Positions 52,643-61,398 of a stretch of 64,000 bases of DNA are shown piece by piece. The first letter of the stretch is position 1, and every line of letters starts with the position of its first letter. Both the position numbers and the translations under genes were made by a program. The notes under the pieces are model-generated. The model was not told where the DNA came from, made no database searches, and saw nothing but the letters and a program-made list of their open reading frames with translations. Origin of the DNA: Aliamphritea hakodatensis (GTDB lineage: Bacteria; Pseudomonadota; Gammaproteobacteria; Pseudomonadales; Balneatricaceae); NCBI RefSeq assembly GCF_024347195.1, contig NZ_AP025281.1, positions 4,960,001 to 5,024,000 on the forward strand. The letters run 5' to 3'.

Positions 52643-53481
52643 TAAGCCACCTCCCGCTGCAGCAAAATCTGATCAGCCCGGGCTGCTTCTTCCAGCAAAC
52701 GCGGCAGTTCGGGAACATCATTGTCCCATTCAATCAGCGTTGGCCGTGGGCCTGTTCGTGCCACAGTGTCCGCAAACAGTTCCCAGACATCCGGCCAGAC
52801 TTCCCTGCCGTGGGTATCCAGCGCGCCCCAGTCGGTTTTCTGATAGCCTCCCAGATGCATCTGGCGAATCCGCTCTGCAGGCAGGTAGCCAATCTGTTCC
52901 CGGGGGTCATCACCGAAATTGATACTGTTCACCTGAAAGTTATTCACATCCAGCAATAAATCGCAGTCCGCCAGTTCTGCTACCAGCGCCAGAAACTGCC
53001 CTTCAGGCAAGCCGGCCACCGGCGGCCGTAAATAGGTTGAAAGGTTTTCCAGCAGAATACGCTGTTCCAGATAATCCTGAACCAGCCGGATTCTGGCCGC
53101 CAGATGTTCAGCATAAGCGGCCGTCATGGGCAGAGGCAGTAAATCGTGACTGTGGGCATTACCCTGGCTGCAAAAACAGGCATGATCTGATATCCAGGCG
53201 GCCCCGGTCGCTTTCGACAGATGCTTAATCCGGTCCAGATAGGCAAAGTCCAGCGGGTCATTACCGGCCAGATTCATTGACACACAATGCAGCGCGACCG
53301 GATAACGCTCCGCCAGCGCCATCATCCGGTGATAATCCAGATTACCGGTATGCAAATGGTTATCTGCCAGCAACTCCAGCCAGGCGATATCCGGCTGTTC
53401 TGCCAGCAACTGATCAATATGCGGCCAGCGTAAACCTATCCCGGCACGGGCGGGTAATGATCCTATCAGATGATGACTCAA
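52642..53481 (-). CDS. bufB: BufB-like DUF692 multinuclear iron oxidase (MNIO)
   Basis: A 279-residue TIM-barrel DUF692 protein. MNIO enzymes use two or three irons to turn cysteines of a precursor peptide into rings or oxazolone-thioamide groups. Metal-site motifs seen: LHCVSMNLAG, WISDHACF, LLENLSTY, LLDVNNFQVN, QMHLGGYQ, LDTHGREV and IEWDNDVPE. I choose a TTG start at 53481 because AAGGAG stands six bases upstream and this gives the family N-terminus (LPARAGIGLRWPH); an in-frame ATG at 53553 adds 24 non-conserved residues. Follows bufA after a large hairpin. Confidence 0.88.
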   Translation of the reverse strand: MSHHLIGSLPARAGIGLRWPHIDQLLAEQPDIAWLELLADNHLHTGNLDYHRMMALAERYPVALHCVSMNLAGNDPLDFAYLDRIKHLSKATGAAWISDHACFCSQGNAHSHDLLPLPMTAAYAEHLAARIRLVQDYLEQRILLENLSTYLRPPVAGLPEGQFLALVAELADCDLLLDVNNFQVNSINFGDDPREQIGYLPAERIRQMHLGGYQKTDWGALDTHGREVWPDVWELFADTVARTGPRPTLIEWDNDVPELPRLLEEAARADQILLQREVA

Positions 53482-53555
53482 TCCTGACTCCTTCGGTCTG
53501 CATATGCTCTCTGAAGCGTTCGTGGAGACAAGCGCTTGTAACAGCATAGTCACCC

Positions 53556-53594
53556 GCCCGGAGACTGCCGGCCTCGCTCCGCCAGCCTCCGGGC
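53556..53594 (-). repeat. Hairpin between bufA and bufB
   Basis: GCCCGGAG (53556-53563) and CTCCGGGC (53587-53594) form an 8-bp stem with a large GC-rich, partly self-pairing loop. It sits directly after bufA and would protect its mRNA or limit read-through, giving more precursor than enzyme. Confidence 0.55.
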
Positions 53595-53604
53595 AGGAAC
53601 CGGG

Positions 53605-53883
53605 TTATGCCTTCGCTGGCTTAACCTTGGCGACATCACCACCGATCTTGGCACAGGTACCTTCCGGCACGTATACCCACTCATTCGCCGCGTTATCTAC
53701 TGTAGACTGGCCGGCACAACCGTGCTTACCGTCCAGAGCACCACAGTCGTTCTTACCTGCCACTGCCACGCCGGCGCATTTTTCCCACGCAGCTGGCTGA
53801 TCCGGCACAGCCATCGCTGCAGACGCACCCGCCAGGGCAATACCGGCAATCGCTGTTTTCAGTGCTAGTGTTGATTTAGACAT
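53605..53883 (-). CDS. bufA: BufA1-type bufferin (DUF2282), copper-binding peptide precursor
   Basis: A 92-residue exported peptide with signal sequence 1-25 (ending AMA) and four cysteines in the mature part: WEKCAG (36), KNDCGA (47), KHGCAG (56) and EGTCAK (77). This four-Cys pattern and the DUF2282 type are those of bufferins, in which the DUF692 enzyme converts core cysteines to thiooxazole groups that bind copper in the periplasm. First gene of bufABC-sigma-anti-sigma. GAGG before the ATG. Confidence 0.88.
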   Translation of the reverse strand: MSKSTLALKTAIAGIALAGASAAMAVPDQPAAWEKCAGVAVAGKNDCGALDGKHGCAGQSTVDNAANEWVYVPEGTCAKIGGDVAKVKPAKA

Positions 53884-54168
53884 GATCGATATCCTCAGAT
53901 TTTTTTATATTTTCCTGACTGATCACCAACCTGCGAACAGAACTGTTATTCCCCTTAACATTCGCAGGCCTGCGAGGCAGGTCTTAAGAGTCATTTTTGT
54001 TGCGACTCATAAGGGTTAACGAACCTGCTTCAGGTTTGATTGCAAAAAAATAAAAAAAATCAGAATTTATCGCAGAACAGCGATCGGCAAAGCAGAAAAA
54101 CATCAATCCCGGTGCCGGACAGCACCGGGGAGCGTACTTCGCCAGCCCGTGACAGGCAGGCCACGCCC
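53884..54168 (-). promoter_or_regulatory. Control region between the repeat-protein gene and bufA
   Basis: 285 bases holding the bufA promoter and a terminator. Inverted repeats: CCTGCGAA / TTCGCAGG (53930-53937, 53961-53968), AACAG AA CTGTT between them, and CTTAAGAGTC / GACTCATAAG (53983-53992, 54004-54013, one mismatch). On the minus strand TTAACC followed by 16-17 bases and an A-rich stretch may be an ECF promoter, but I cannot match it firmly to a known consensus. Confidence 0.45.
54095..54129 (-). terminator. Terminator of the octapeptide-repeat gene
   Basis: On the minus strand CCCGGTGC, 6-base loop, GCACCGGG, then ATTGATGTTTTT. It lies 40 bases past the gene stop, so the gene is a separate transcription unit from bufA. 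Confidence 0.65.
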
Positions 54169-54516
54169 TCAGTTACGACATGCTTCAGGACAGCGTTTCA
54201 GATAGTCACGGTGCTTCCGCTGGCACGGGCCACCCACGCCGGCGTAACAGGCCCCGCCCACGCCCTTATAAAGCGGGCCGCCTTTACCGGCATAGCGCTT
54301 ACCGCCAACGCCCTTATACCGGGGGCCACCTACACCGGCATAACAGGGGCCGCCCACGCCGGCATAAGCAGGACCGCCCACACCGGCATACGCAGGGCCA
54401 CCCACTCCGGCATAACACGCACCGCCCGGTTTTTTGTTGCCTTTACAGGCACAGACATCTACCGCATAGGCCGGCAGGGTCATGAAACAGACAAGCAGCA
54501 AGGTGAGCAGGCGCAT
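54169..54516 (-). CDS. Secreted cysteine-rich xYAGVGGP octapeptide-repeat protein
   Basis: A 115-residue protein. Residues 1-18 are a signal peptide (ending PAYA). Residues 34-97 are eight exact-length octapeptides of consensus xYAGVGGP; the first position is C, A, A, C, R, R, L, C in order. Eight cysteines remain after cleavage: 22, 24, 34, 58, 90, 98, 109, 113. No family is recognised. It lies 285 bases upstream of bufA on the same strand, with its own terminator. The Gly/Tyr-rich repeats with cysteines suggest a structural or metal-binding exported peptide; being a substrate of the DUF692 enzyme is a guess. The ATG at 54516 has a GGGAAT purine stretch upstream. Confidence 0.8.
   Translation of the reverse strand: MRLLTLLLVCFMTLPAYAVDVCACKGNKKPGGACYAGVGGPAYAGVGGPAYAGVGGPCYAGVGGPRYKGVGGKRYAGKGGPLYKGVGGACYAGVGGPCQRKHRDYLKRCPEACRN
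54226..54417 (-). repeat. Eight tandem 24-bp units coding for the octapeptides
   Basis: DNA of the octapeptide array, codons 34-97. Units 1-4 and 8 are nearly identical at the protein level; units 5-7 have diverged to Lys/Arg-containing versions. Consistent with expansion by slippage or unequal crossing-over. Confidence 0.85.
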
Positions 54517-54557
54517 ATATAGATTCCCGAATCAGGTGATATCCGGAAAATTGTCCA

Positions 54558-54698
54558 TCAGGCCGGACAGAAATGCAAAACAGCTCCGGCAGAGGCATTT
54601 TCATTTCCCTGTTTAATTTGCCCGCATACCGGACAAAACACTCTTACCAGGTAATCAAAACACCATGACTGCCCAAAACAGTGATCCCTGATATCCAT
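54558..54698 (-). CDS. Possible small cysteine-containing protein, 46 residues
   Basis: Open frame from ATG 54698, preceded by GGTGAA, encoding MDIRDHCFGQSW, then FCPVCGQ and ending HFCPA. It looks like half of a zinc ribbon: CPVCG is present, and the partner pair stops after CPA because the next codon is TGA where Cys would fit. It could be a truncated zinc-ribbon protein or chance. It lies immediately upstream of the octapeptide-repeat gene. Confidence 0.3.
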   Translation of the reverse strand: MDIRDHCFGQSWCFDYLVRVFCPVCGQIKQGNENASAGAVLHFCPA

Positions 54699-54910
54699 AG
54701 GATTCACCGTAAAAATACGTTTTTCATTAATAAAATCAGTCACCTGAAATAAATGCCGACTAAAGGCTCAGGGAAAATTTCCTTTCCCGGTTCAAACATT
54801 CACCGGTTATGGCCTACATTTAATTCAATAACGCCAATAACGTTCCGCAGCATGCATTCGCAGATACTGAGGCTGTAAACACCATACGGAAATCTACAGG
54901 ACCAAAATCT

Positions 54911-57502
54911 GTGGCCAGTAGCAGTGTTGTTAATTCATTGATGATTAAAGTCGGGGCGGTGATCTTTATCACTACCCTGGTCATTGGTTATTTATGGATC
55001 GACAGCGAATACCGTGACCTGGCAGACACCAACCGGCGGTTTGCCGAAAATTATCTGGAAGAACAAAAACAGATTTTACGCAATGATGTTCTGCGAATGC
55101 GTGAGTTTGTTCATCAACAGCAGGCCCGGGCAAGCACCGATCTGCGCCGTCACCTGAAAAACCATGTTTACCAGGCTCACAGTGTCGCCACGGGCATTCA
55201 CCGTCAGTACCACAAACGCCTGCCGGACTTTAATATTCAGCAACGGATAATCGACGCCCTGCGTTACAGCCATTTTGCCAGTTCCCGCAGTTATTATTTC
55301 ATTGATTCATTCAACAAAACTCCCCTGCTTTACCCGCCCGATCCGGCTGTTGAAGGTCACACCATGGATGCCAGCCTGCATTCCAGAGAAAAACACGAAG
55401 TCACGCAGAAAACCCTCGAACTGGTCTCCACTGAAGATGAAGGCTACATTCTTTACGACTGGTACCGCCCGGAAGACAACAGCACGCTGGAACGTAAATA
55501 CAGTTTTGTAAAACGCTTTGAACCCTACAACTGGATCATCGGCAGCGGTGACTATCTGGAAGACTTCGAAAACCGCAACCGCACCCGCATTCTGCAGGAC
55601 ATCGCCCAGACATCCACCTCCAAAATGGCACCGGATTACTTCTCGGTAGTGTCTTACACCGGTGAGCTCTATGCCGCACAGGGCAAATATGTCGCCGGCC
55701 AGACCAACATCTGGGACCTGCAGTCCCCCAACGGAAAACACGTTGTTCAGGATGCCGTCAGGCTGGTCAGAGAGCATCCCGAAGGGGGCTTTTACTCCTA
55801 TTCCTGGGAAAAACCCAACGGTGACATCGCTGAAAAAATAGCCTTCATGGTGGGCATTGATGAATGGCAGGTCTATATCGGCACCGACGCGTATCTGGAT
55901 ACCATCGATGCAGAAATTGCCCGGCGGAGTGCTGAGTTCGCCAGTAAAGTGAACACCCGGGTACGCACCGCCATGCTGATTTTGCTGACCGCCACCCTGC
56001 TGATCTTACTGTCAGCCTATTTCTTCAGCCGCCGTTTACAGCATAACCTGACCCTCTTTCAGCACGCTTTTAACGACGCGGTGGAAAATGGCATCCATCT
56101 CAATAAAGACAGCATCTTCTTTAATGAATTCAAGCAGCTGGCCGGCAGTGTTAACCGCATGATCGACCGCCTCAACCGGCAAACCGGCATCCTGCGGCAT
56201 ACCGCCCAGCACGATGCCCTCACCGATCTGCCAAACCGTCTGACCGGTAATGATCATCTGGAAACCATGCTGCAAACGGTGGCAGAACATAACGCCTCAC
56301 TGGCCCTGTTCTTTATTGATCTGGATAACTTTAAAGAAGTTAACGACACCCTTGGCCACAGCGCCGGCGATCAGCTGTTACGCCAGGTAGCAGAACGTCT
56401 GCTGGGTACCCTCCGGGAGGAAGACCATCTGGCCCGGTTAGGGGGAGACGAATTCACCATTGTCACCGGTTTTATGCCTGACAAAGACGACGCGGTTACC
56501 ATTGCTCAGAAGCTGCTGGACTGTTTCACCGCCCCGTTCACAATCGGCGAACAGCAGATTTTTGCCGGGGCCAGCATCGGCATCGCCATCTACCCGGAAC
56601 ACGGTCACACCTCCGAATTACTGTTACGCAATGCCGATGCCGCCATGTATCAGGCGAAACGCAACGGTAAGAACGCCTTCGCCTTCTACGACAGTCACCT
56701 GACGGTCAACCTGCAACACCGGGTGAATATGATCGACAGCCTGCGCCGGGCAATTGATAACCGGGAGTTCTGCCTGCATTATCAGCCACAGGTCTGTGTG
56801 AAGCGCAGCCTGACGGTCAGCTGCGAAGCCCTGATTCGCTGGCCCCGTGAACAGGGATGGATCAGCCCCGCCGACTTCATTCCCTACGCTGAGTCCAGCG
56901 GGCTGATTAACCCGATCGGCCGCTGGGTCATCAGGGAAGCCTGCGAGCAATGGGTGCGCTGGCGGGATCAGGGGCTCAGCCTGCGGGCCATTGCGGTGAA
57001 TATATCCTGCCATCAGTTGCAGGAACCGGATTTCATTGATCATATTGTGAATTGTCTGGCAGAAACCGGCTGCCCGGCGCAGGCACTTGAACTGGAAGTG
57101 ACAGAAAGCGCCTTACTGGATACCCCGGAAAAACTCACCCGGCTGTATAACATGGGCATCCGGCTGGCGCTGGATGACTTCGGCACCGGTTATTCATCCC
57201 TCTCATACCTGAAACAACTGCCGCTGAACAAGATCAAAATCGACCGCAGCTTCATCAACCATATCGCCCATGACGTCAATGATCTGGCCATTACCCGGGC
57301 AATACTTACCCTGGGACTAAGCCTGAAACTGGAAGTCATCGCCGAAGGGGTGGAAGAAAACCGGCAGTTAGATGTCCTGCGGGATGAACGCTGCCCGCTG
57401 ATTCAGGGCTTTATTTTCAGCCAGGCACTGGCCGCAGATGACTTTTTTGAATATGCCATGCGCCACGGTAAGAACGAAGACCGCATCACCCGGATGGGCT
57501 GA
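54911..57502 (+). CDS. Membrane Cache-GGDEF-EAL protein (c-di-GMP metabolism)
   Basis: An 863-residue inner-membrane signalling protein. A membrane segment at about 8-29 and another near 352-372 enclose a periplasmic region with two Cache-type sensory modules (YYFIDSFNKTPLLYPPDP; NWIIGSGDYLEDFE; later DEWQVYIGTDAYLD). Then follow a HAMP-like linker, GGDEF (about 430-590, motif RLGGDEFT, intact) and EAL (about 605-850, motif CEALIRW intact, with ALDDFGTGYSS). Both cyclase and phosphodiesterase motifs are complete, so the net activity cannot be predicted. GTG start with AGGA upstream. Confidence 0.9.
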   Translation: MASSSVVNSLMIKVGAVIFITTLVIGYLWIDSEYRDLADTNRRFAENYLEEQKQILRNDVLRMREFVHQQQARASTDLRRHLKNHVYQAHSVATGIHRQYHKRLPDFNIQQRIIDALRYSHFASSRSYYFIDSFNKTPLLYPPDPAVEGHTMDASLHSREKHEVTQKTLELVSTEDEGYILYDWYRPEDNSTLERKYSFVKRFEPYNWIIGSGDYLEDFENRNRTRILQDIAQTSTSKMAPDYFSVVSYTGELYAAQGKYVAGQTNIWDLQSPNGKHVVQDAVRLVREHPEGGFYSYSWEKPNGDIAEKIAFMVGIDEWQVYIGTDAYLDTIDAEIARRSAEFASKVNTRVRTAMLILLTATLLILLSAYFFSRRLQHNLTLFQHAFNDAVENGIHLNKDSIFFNEFKQLAGSVNRMIDRLNRQTGILRHTAQHDALTDLPNRLTGNDHLETMLQTVAEHNASLALFFIDLDNFKEVNDTLGHSAGDQLLRQVAERLLGTLREEDHLARLGGDEFTIVTGFMPDKDDAVTIAQKLLDCFTAPFTIGEQQIFAGASIGIAIYPEHGHTSELLLRNADAAMYQAKRNGKNAFAFYDSHLTVNLQHRVNMIDSLRRAIDNREFCLHYQPQVCVKRSLTVSCEALIRWPREQGWISPADFIPYAESSGLINPIGRWVIREACEQWVRWRDQGLSLRAIAVNISCHQLQEPDFIDHIVNCLAETGCPAQALELEVTESALLDTPEKLTRLYNMGIRLALDDFGTGYSSLSYLKQLPLNKIKIDRSFINHIAHDVNDLAITRAILTLGLSLKLEVIAEGVEENRQLDVLRDERCPLIQGFIFSQALAADDFFEYAMRHGKNEDRITRMG

Positions 57503-57519
57503 TCGTGACAGCGCAGGCA

Positions 57520-59433
57520 CTATTCCCAGTGGGCTTCATCTTCATGGAGGAGAAACTCAACGCTGCGCTCATCCCCGGTCAGTTGCTGAATCGTCACCGG
57601 TGCCCCCTCGTGATCCAGTTCCAGCCAGCCAATCCCCGACGCATTCAGTAACCGCTCACCGCGGCGGGCATTCGCCGGTTTATAAGGGATAATTTTCATG
57701 CCCCGCCGTTTGGTAAACCAGTTCAGCGGCGACAGGGGGGCATACAGCCAGCGGTTCAGGCGGTCGAATACATCCAGTAACTTTTCCGGAAATTCATTGC
57801 GGATGCCGCTGCTGGTTATCTGCCAGATTTCCGGCCCGCCCTGCCGGCCCCTTAACTGAATATCGTAAGCAAAGGAGTAATGCACATCGCCGGACAGAAT
57901 CACAAAATTCTTCGGCGTGCGGGGATGACGGAACATATTCAGCAACGCATGTGCGGAACCGGCGTGAGCCATCCAGTTTTCCGCATCGACCAGTAACGGC
58001 TTACCGACCCAGGTAAAGATCCGCTGTATGGTTTCAATCAGTTTCACCCCGAAAACCGGCGCCGGTGACACGATGACCACCGACTCATGGCCCAGAATAT
58101 CACTTTGCAGATCCGTCAGGGCTTCCCAGTCCATCAGGCCTGAAGGCCAGTTAAGGTTCTTTTCAGAACGCCAGCGGTGGGTTCGGGTATCCAGTACCAC
58201 CAGCGGTGTGTGATAGTCCCAGTGATAATGCCAGCGGGGAAATTTCAGCAACTCATCCAGCAGGGCTTCATAAGGTTCACCGCCCGGTTGCTGCAGCCCG
58301 GTGACCACCTGCTCCAGCAGCGGCTCAGGGAAGTGTTCCGGGGCATTGCCCCAGCCCTGACAGATCAGATAGCCCAGCAGGGCGTTACCGATCACCCGGC
58401 GGGAAAACGGATTTGAATACGCCGACTGTTCCCAGCCGGCGGTCAGGTTCCAGTCATCGGTTATATCGTGATCATCAAAAATCATTGCCACCGGTAAGTG
58501 GGCCATTACCCGGCGGACCCGGGGCAATCCTGCAATGAAATGATCCAGCGCGTGGCGCTCATCACGGTACAGCGCCTGCTGGGCATCATCCAGCGCCGGC
58601 GGGGCCTGCAGTGACAGCTTTTCCCAGGCCGCCGGCGACCAGACCAGCAGATACATGGCCAGCACTTCACCCAGGGTGATCAGGTGGTTATGGGCATGGT
58701 CTGAGGTAAAGACAGGCTTTTCAACACTGCGAAACAGCACATCCTGAAGGCCACTGCTCTGTTCTGTCGGCAGCAGCGTATCACGCTGATAATAATGGGC
58801 ATCCTGATCATGCAGCCGGGCTTCGCTGCCCTGCACCTGGGCAATGGTTTCCACCGGCAAACCCAGCTCAGCCAGCAAACCATGAATGGCCACCAGCATC
58901 GGTCCGCCGACATCATCCACATAAACCTGATCACCGGACATCATCAGCACCGATGGCCAGTGTTGCGGGTCGATAAAGTGTTGCTGCAGCTTGGCATCGG
59001 CAAACAGCAGACCGTCAGCGCTGTCATAGTGAGGTTTACGGCAGGAACCGTGCAGTACACGGTCCAGCCTTGAGCGCAGCACAAACCCGGGGCGTGGCTG
59101 GCCGGGATAACAGATATCACCGGCCCACTCAGTCACCGGTTGCCAGCGTTCGGTGTTTAACGGACGTAACTGCAGGTCATAGCCGACGAAGCTGTCATAG
59201 GGTAACGCCTGCTGCAGAGGAATATCGAACAGATAAAAAAACAGCTTTTCACCGGCCTGCCAGCAACGGCAATGGGCACCGGCATCAATCTCCTGCTGTG
59301 ATTCGCCGTCAGGATACAGGTGTAAGCGGCTCTCCAGCCGCTGCGATGCCGCCAGCCACAGGGTCAGCTTTTCAGGGGTCAGGCGACGTAAAATCGGGCC
59401 ACAAAGTACCAGTGGCAAAGCAGTAGCAGTCAT
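57520..59433 (-). CDS. PhoD-like metallophosphatase
   Basis: A 637-residue alkaline phosphatase D family protein without a signal peptide or Tat motif, unlike exported PhoD. Metal-site motifs: MMSGDQVYVDDVGG, MIFDDHDITDDWN and ILSGDVHYSFAY. N-terminal about 130 residues form a beta-rich domain. Cytoplasmic location suggests action on an intracellular phosphodiester. Convergent with the GGDEF-EAL gene, only 17 bases apart, and divergent from the adenylation enzyme operon. Confidence 0.85.
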   Translation of the reverse strand: MTATALPLVLCGPILRRLTPEKLTLWLAASQRLESRLHLYPDGESQQEIDAGAHCRCWQAGEKLFFYLFDIPLQQALPYDSFVGYDLQLRPLNTERWQPVTEWAGDICYPGQPRPGFVLRSRLDRVLHGSCRKPHYDSADGLLFADAKLQQHFIDPQHWPSVLMMSGDQVYVDDVGGPMLVAIHGLLAELGLPVETIAQVQGSEARLHDQDAHYYQRDTLLPTEQSSGLQDVLFRSVEKPVFTSDHAHNHLITLGEVLAMYLLVWSPAAWEKLSLQAPPALDDAQQALYRDERHALDHFIAGLPRVRRVMAHLPVAMIFDDHDITDDWNLTAGWEQSAYSNPFSRRVIGNALLGYLICQGWGNAPEHFPEPLLEQVVTGLQQPGGEPYEALLDELLKFPRWHYHWDYHTPLVVLDTRTHRWRSEKNLNWPSGLMDWEALTDLQSDILGHESVVIVSPAPVFGVKLIETIQRIFTWVGKPLLVDAENWMAHAGSAHALLNMFRHPRTPKNFVILSGDVHYSFAYDIQLRGRQGGPEIWQITSSGIRNEFPEKLLDVFDRLNRWLYAPLSPLNWFTKRRGMKIIPYKPANARRGERLLNASGIGWLELDHEGAPVTIQQLTGDERSVEFLLHEDEAHWE

Positions 59434-59733
59434 AGATTCACTATCTGGCGATGTTCAAACACAACTTAAGCATACCCGGGCAGTGATTAAAACCGTCATA
59501 GCCGGCGCATGCGTTGATTTTCAACAGTTTCCCCCGAAGCAATCATTTAAACAAGTGTTAGAAAACACCGCTCCGCCGGGTTCAAAATACCATGGTTTTG
59601 TTATCCCGAACGGATAGTTTTGTGATAACTGCCTGCAAGAATGTCCTTCATCCACAATACATTGAACGCCTTTGCTGTGACCGAAACGTGCCCGGAATTT
59701 CTGATCAGCAGCGGCCTCCCATGAGGTGATGTT
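59434..59733. promoter_or_regulatory. Divergent region before the adenylation operon
   Basis: 300 bases without a gene, holding the two divergent promoters. A short inverted repeat TATCC cgaac GGATA lies at 59602-59616. No clear regulatory box otherwise. Confidence 0.4.
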
Positions 59734-61398
59734 ATGACACTGCAAACCACAGGTACCGACGGACAGGCTCTGCACCGCCCGACGACCGCACCGAACACCC
59801 CGCTAACGGATCCAACCTGCCAGATACCTGCCAGCCATCCGGCCATCACCCGGTTACCGGCAGCAGAGCAACGCCAGTTCTGTCAGTTTGGTACCGGGCC
59901 AGCAGTCAGGCCTGATTTTGAACTCATCCATCAGGGCTTTGAGCACTTTGTCGCCCTGCAACCGGATGCCTGTGCAATCCGTGAAGCCGGCGGCCGGGAA
60001 GTCAGTTACCGAACCCTGAACACTCAGGCCAATGCACTGGCCGCCCATCTGCAGCGCAACCAGATCAGCCGTGGTGACCATGTGTGCCTGTTTGTGCGCA
60101 GAGGCATCGAAATGGTGGTCGGTATACTTGCCTGCCTTAAACTCGGCGCCAGTTATGTGCCTCAGGATATGCAGCTGTGCCCGTCCCGGCAGCGCCGCCA
60201 TATTGTCGAAACCGTCGCGGCCACCGTTATTCTGACCACCCGCCAGTATGAACAGACTGTCAGCGAAGATGGCGCACAGAAAATTATCGCCATTGACCGT
60301 TTTCTGGAACAACCGGCCGGGATTCACATCGAACAGCGTTTCTTCAGAGCGGCCCGTCCGGAAGACACTGCAGTTGTGATCTTCACCTCCGGCACCACAG
60401 GTAAAGCCAACGGGGTACAGGTCACACATGCCAACCTTGTGAATATTCTGCTGACAGCGCCCGGCAACATGGGCATCCGCCCCGGTGACAAAGTCGCCCA
60501 GCAACTGAACATCGCCTTTGATATGGCCGCCTGGGAAATCCTTGGCTGCCTGGGCAATGGCGGCACCCTGCTGATCCGCGATAAAGACTTTCAGGCCACC
60601 GCCGAACAGGCCGATGTATTAATTGCCACCCCCAGCATTCTGGCGACACTGGATGCCAGCCGCTGCCATCAGGTAAGAGCCGTGGCCGTCGCCGGCGAAC
60701 CCTGCCCGCAACCACTGGCGGATATATGGGGCGCATTCTGTGATTTTTACAATTCCTGTGGCCCCACCGAAACCACCATCATCAACACCGCTGAAATTTA
60801 CCGCCCGGGGGACCCGGTGCTGAGTATCGGCCGGCCAACGCCAAACAATACGGTGTACGTTCTGAACGACAAGCTGGAACCCTGCAGAATCGGTGAAACC
60901 GGAGAAATGTGGGCCGGGGGAATCTGTGTATCCAAAGGCTATATCAACAACCCTGAACTGACGGCAGAGCGCTATCGGGACGATCCGTTCCTCGGGAACG
61001 GCCAAAAAATGTTCCGCACCCGGGATCTGGGCCGCTGGACCGCCGACGGCACCCTTGAGCACTTCGGCCGGGTGGATGATCAGGTGAAAATCCGCGGTTT
61101 CCGGGTGGAACTGGATGCTGTTTCCGCCGTACTTGAACAGGCAGAAAACTGCAACCATGCCGTTGCCCTGAAGCTCAACAGCCGCCATCTGGCAGCCTTT
61201 GTCAGCCCGGCGAATGTGGATCCGGACGAAGCCCGCCAGCACGTCCTCAGTGCCCTGCCTTACTACTGTGAGCCCCTGTTTATTATCGCCGTCGATGAGC
61301 TGCCCAAAACCATTCGCGGCAAAGTCGACAAACGCGCGCTGGCCGCCAGCGCCGCTGAATACCACCGCTCTGCTGAAATTTCCGGAGAAACCCCATGA
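59734..61398 (+). CDS. Stand-alone amino-acid adenylation (NRPS-type) enzyme
   Basis: A 554-residue adenylate-forming enzyme with NRPS core motifs: A3 FTSGTTGKANGV, A4 FDMAAWE, A5 NSCGPTET, A7 RTRDLGRW, A8 GRVDDQVKIRGFRVEL and A10 PKTIRGKVDKRAL (catalytic Lys). The protein ends about 25 residues after A10, so there is no carrier or condensation domain. It activates a carboxylic acid, probably an amino acid, as AMP ester; the acceptor is unknown. AGGTGATG precedes the ATG. It overlaps the membrane protein gene by four bases, so the product is likely channelled to it. Confidence 0.86.
   Translation: MTLQTTGTDGQALHRPTTAPNTPLTDPTCQIPASHPAITRLPAAEQRQFCQFGTGPAVRPDFELIHQGFEHFVALQPDACAIREAGGREVSYRTLNTQANALAAHLQRNQISRGDHVCLFVRRGIEMVVGILACLKLGASYVPQDMQLCPSRQRRHIVETVAATVILTTRQYEQTVSEDGAQKIIAIDRFLEQPAGIHIEQRFFRAARPEDTAVVIFTSGTTGKANGVQVTHANLVNILLTAPGNMGIRPGDKVAQQLNIAFDMAAWEILGCLGNGGTLLIRDKDFQATAEQADVLIATPSILATLDASRCHQVRAVAVAGEPCPQPLADIWGAFCDFYNSCGPTETTIINTAEIYRPGDPVLSIGRPTPNNTVYVLNDKLEPCRIGETGEMWAGGICVSKGYINNPELTAERYRDDPFLGNGQKMFRTRDLGRWTADGTLEHFGRVDDQVKIRGFRVELDAVSAVLEQAENCNHAVALKLNSRHLAAFVSPANVDPDEARQHVLSALPYYCEPLFIIAVDELPKTIRGKVDKRALAASAAEYHRSAEISGETP

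Noticed and set aside
53479..53553. Start of the DUF692 protein at ATG 53553
   Set aside because: The extra 24 residues are not family-like, and TTG 53481 has a strong AAGGAG six bases upstream.
54226..54417. Regular 24-bp repeats resembling a short CRISPR or satellite array
   Set aside because: The units are in frame, without unique spacers, and encode octapeptides behind a signal peptide and start codon.
54040..54522. Plus-strand open frame of 160 codons over the repeat gene
   Set aside because: It is the antisense shadow of the repeat array; it lacks a ribosome site and a plausible N-terminus.
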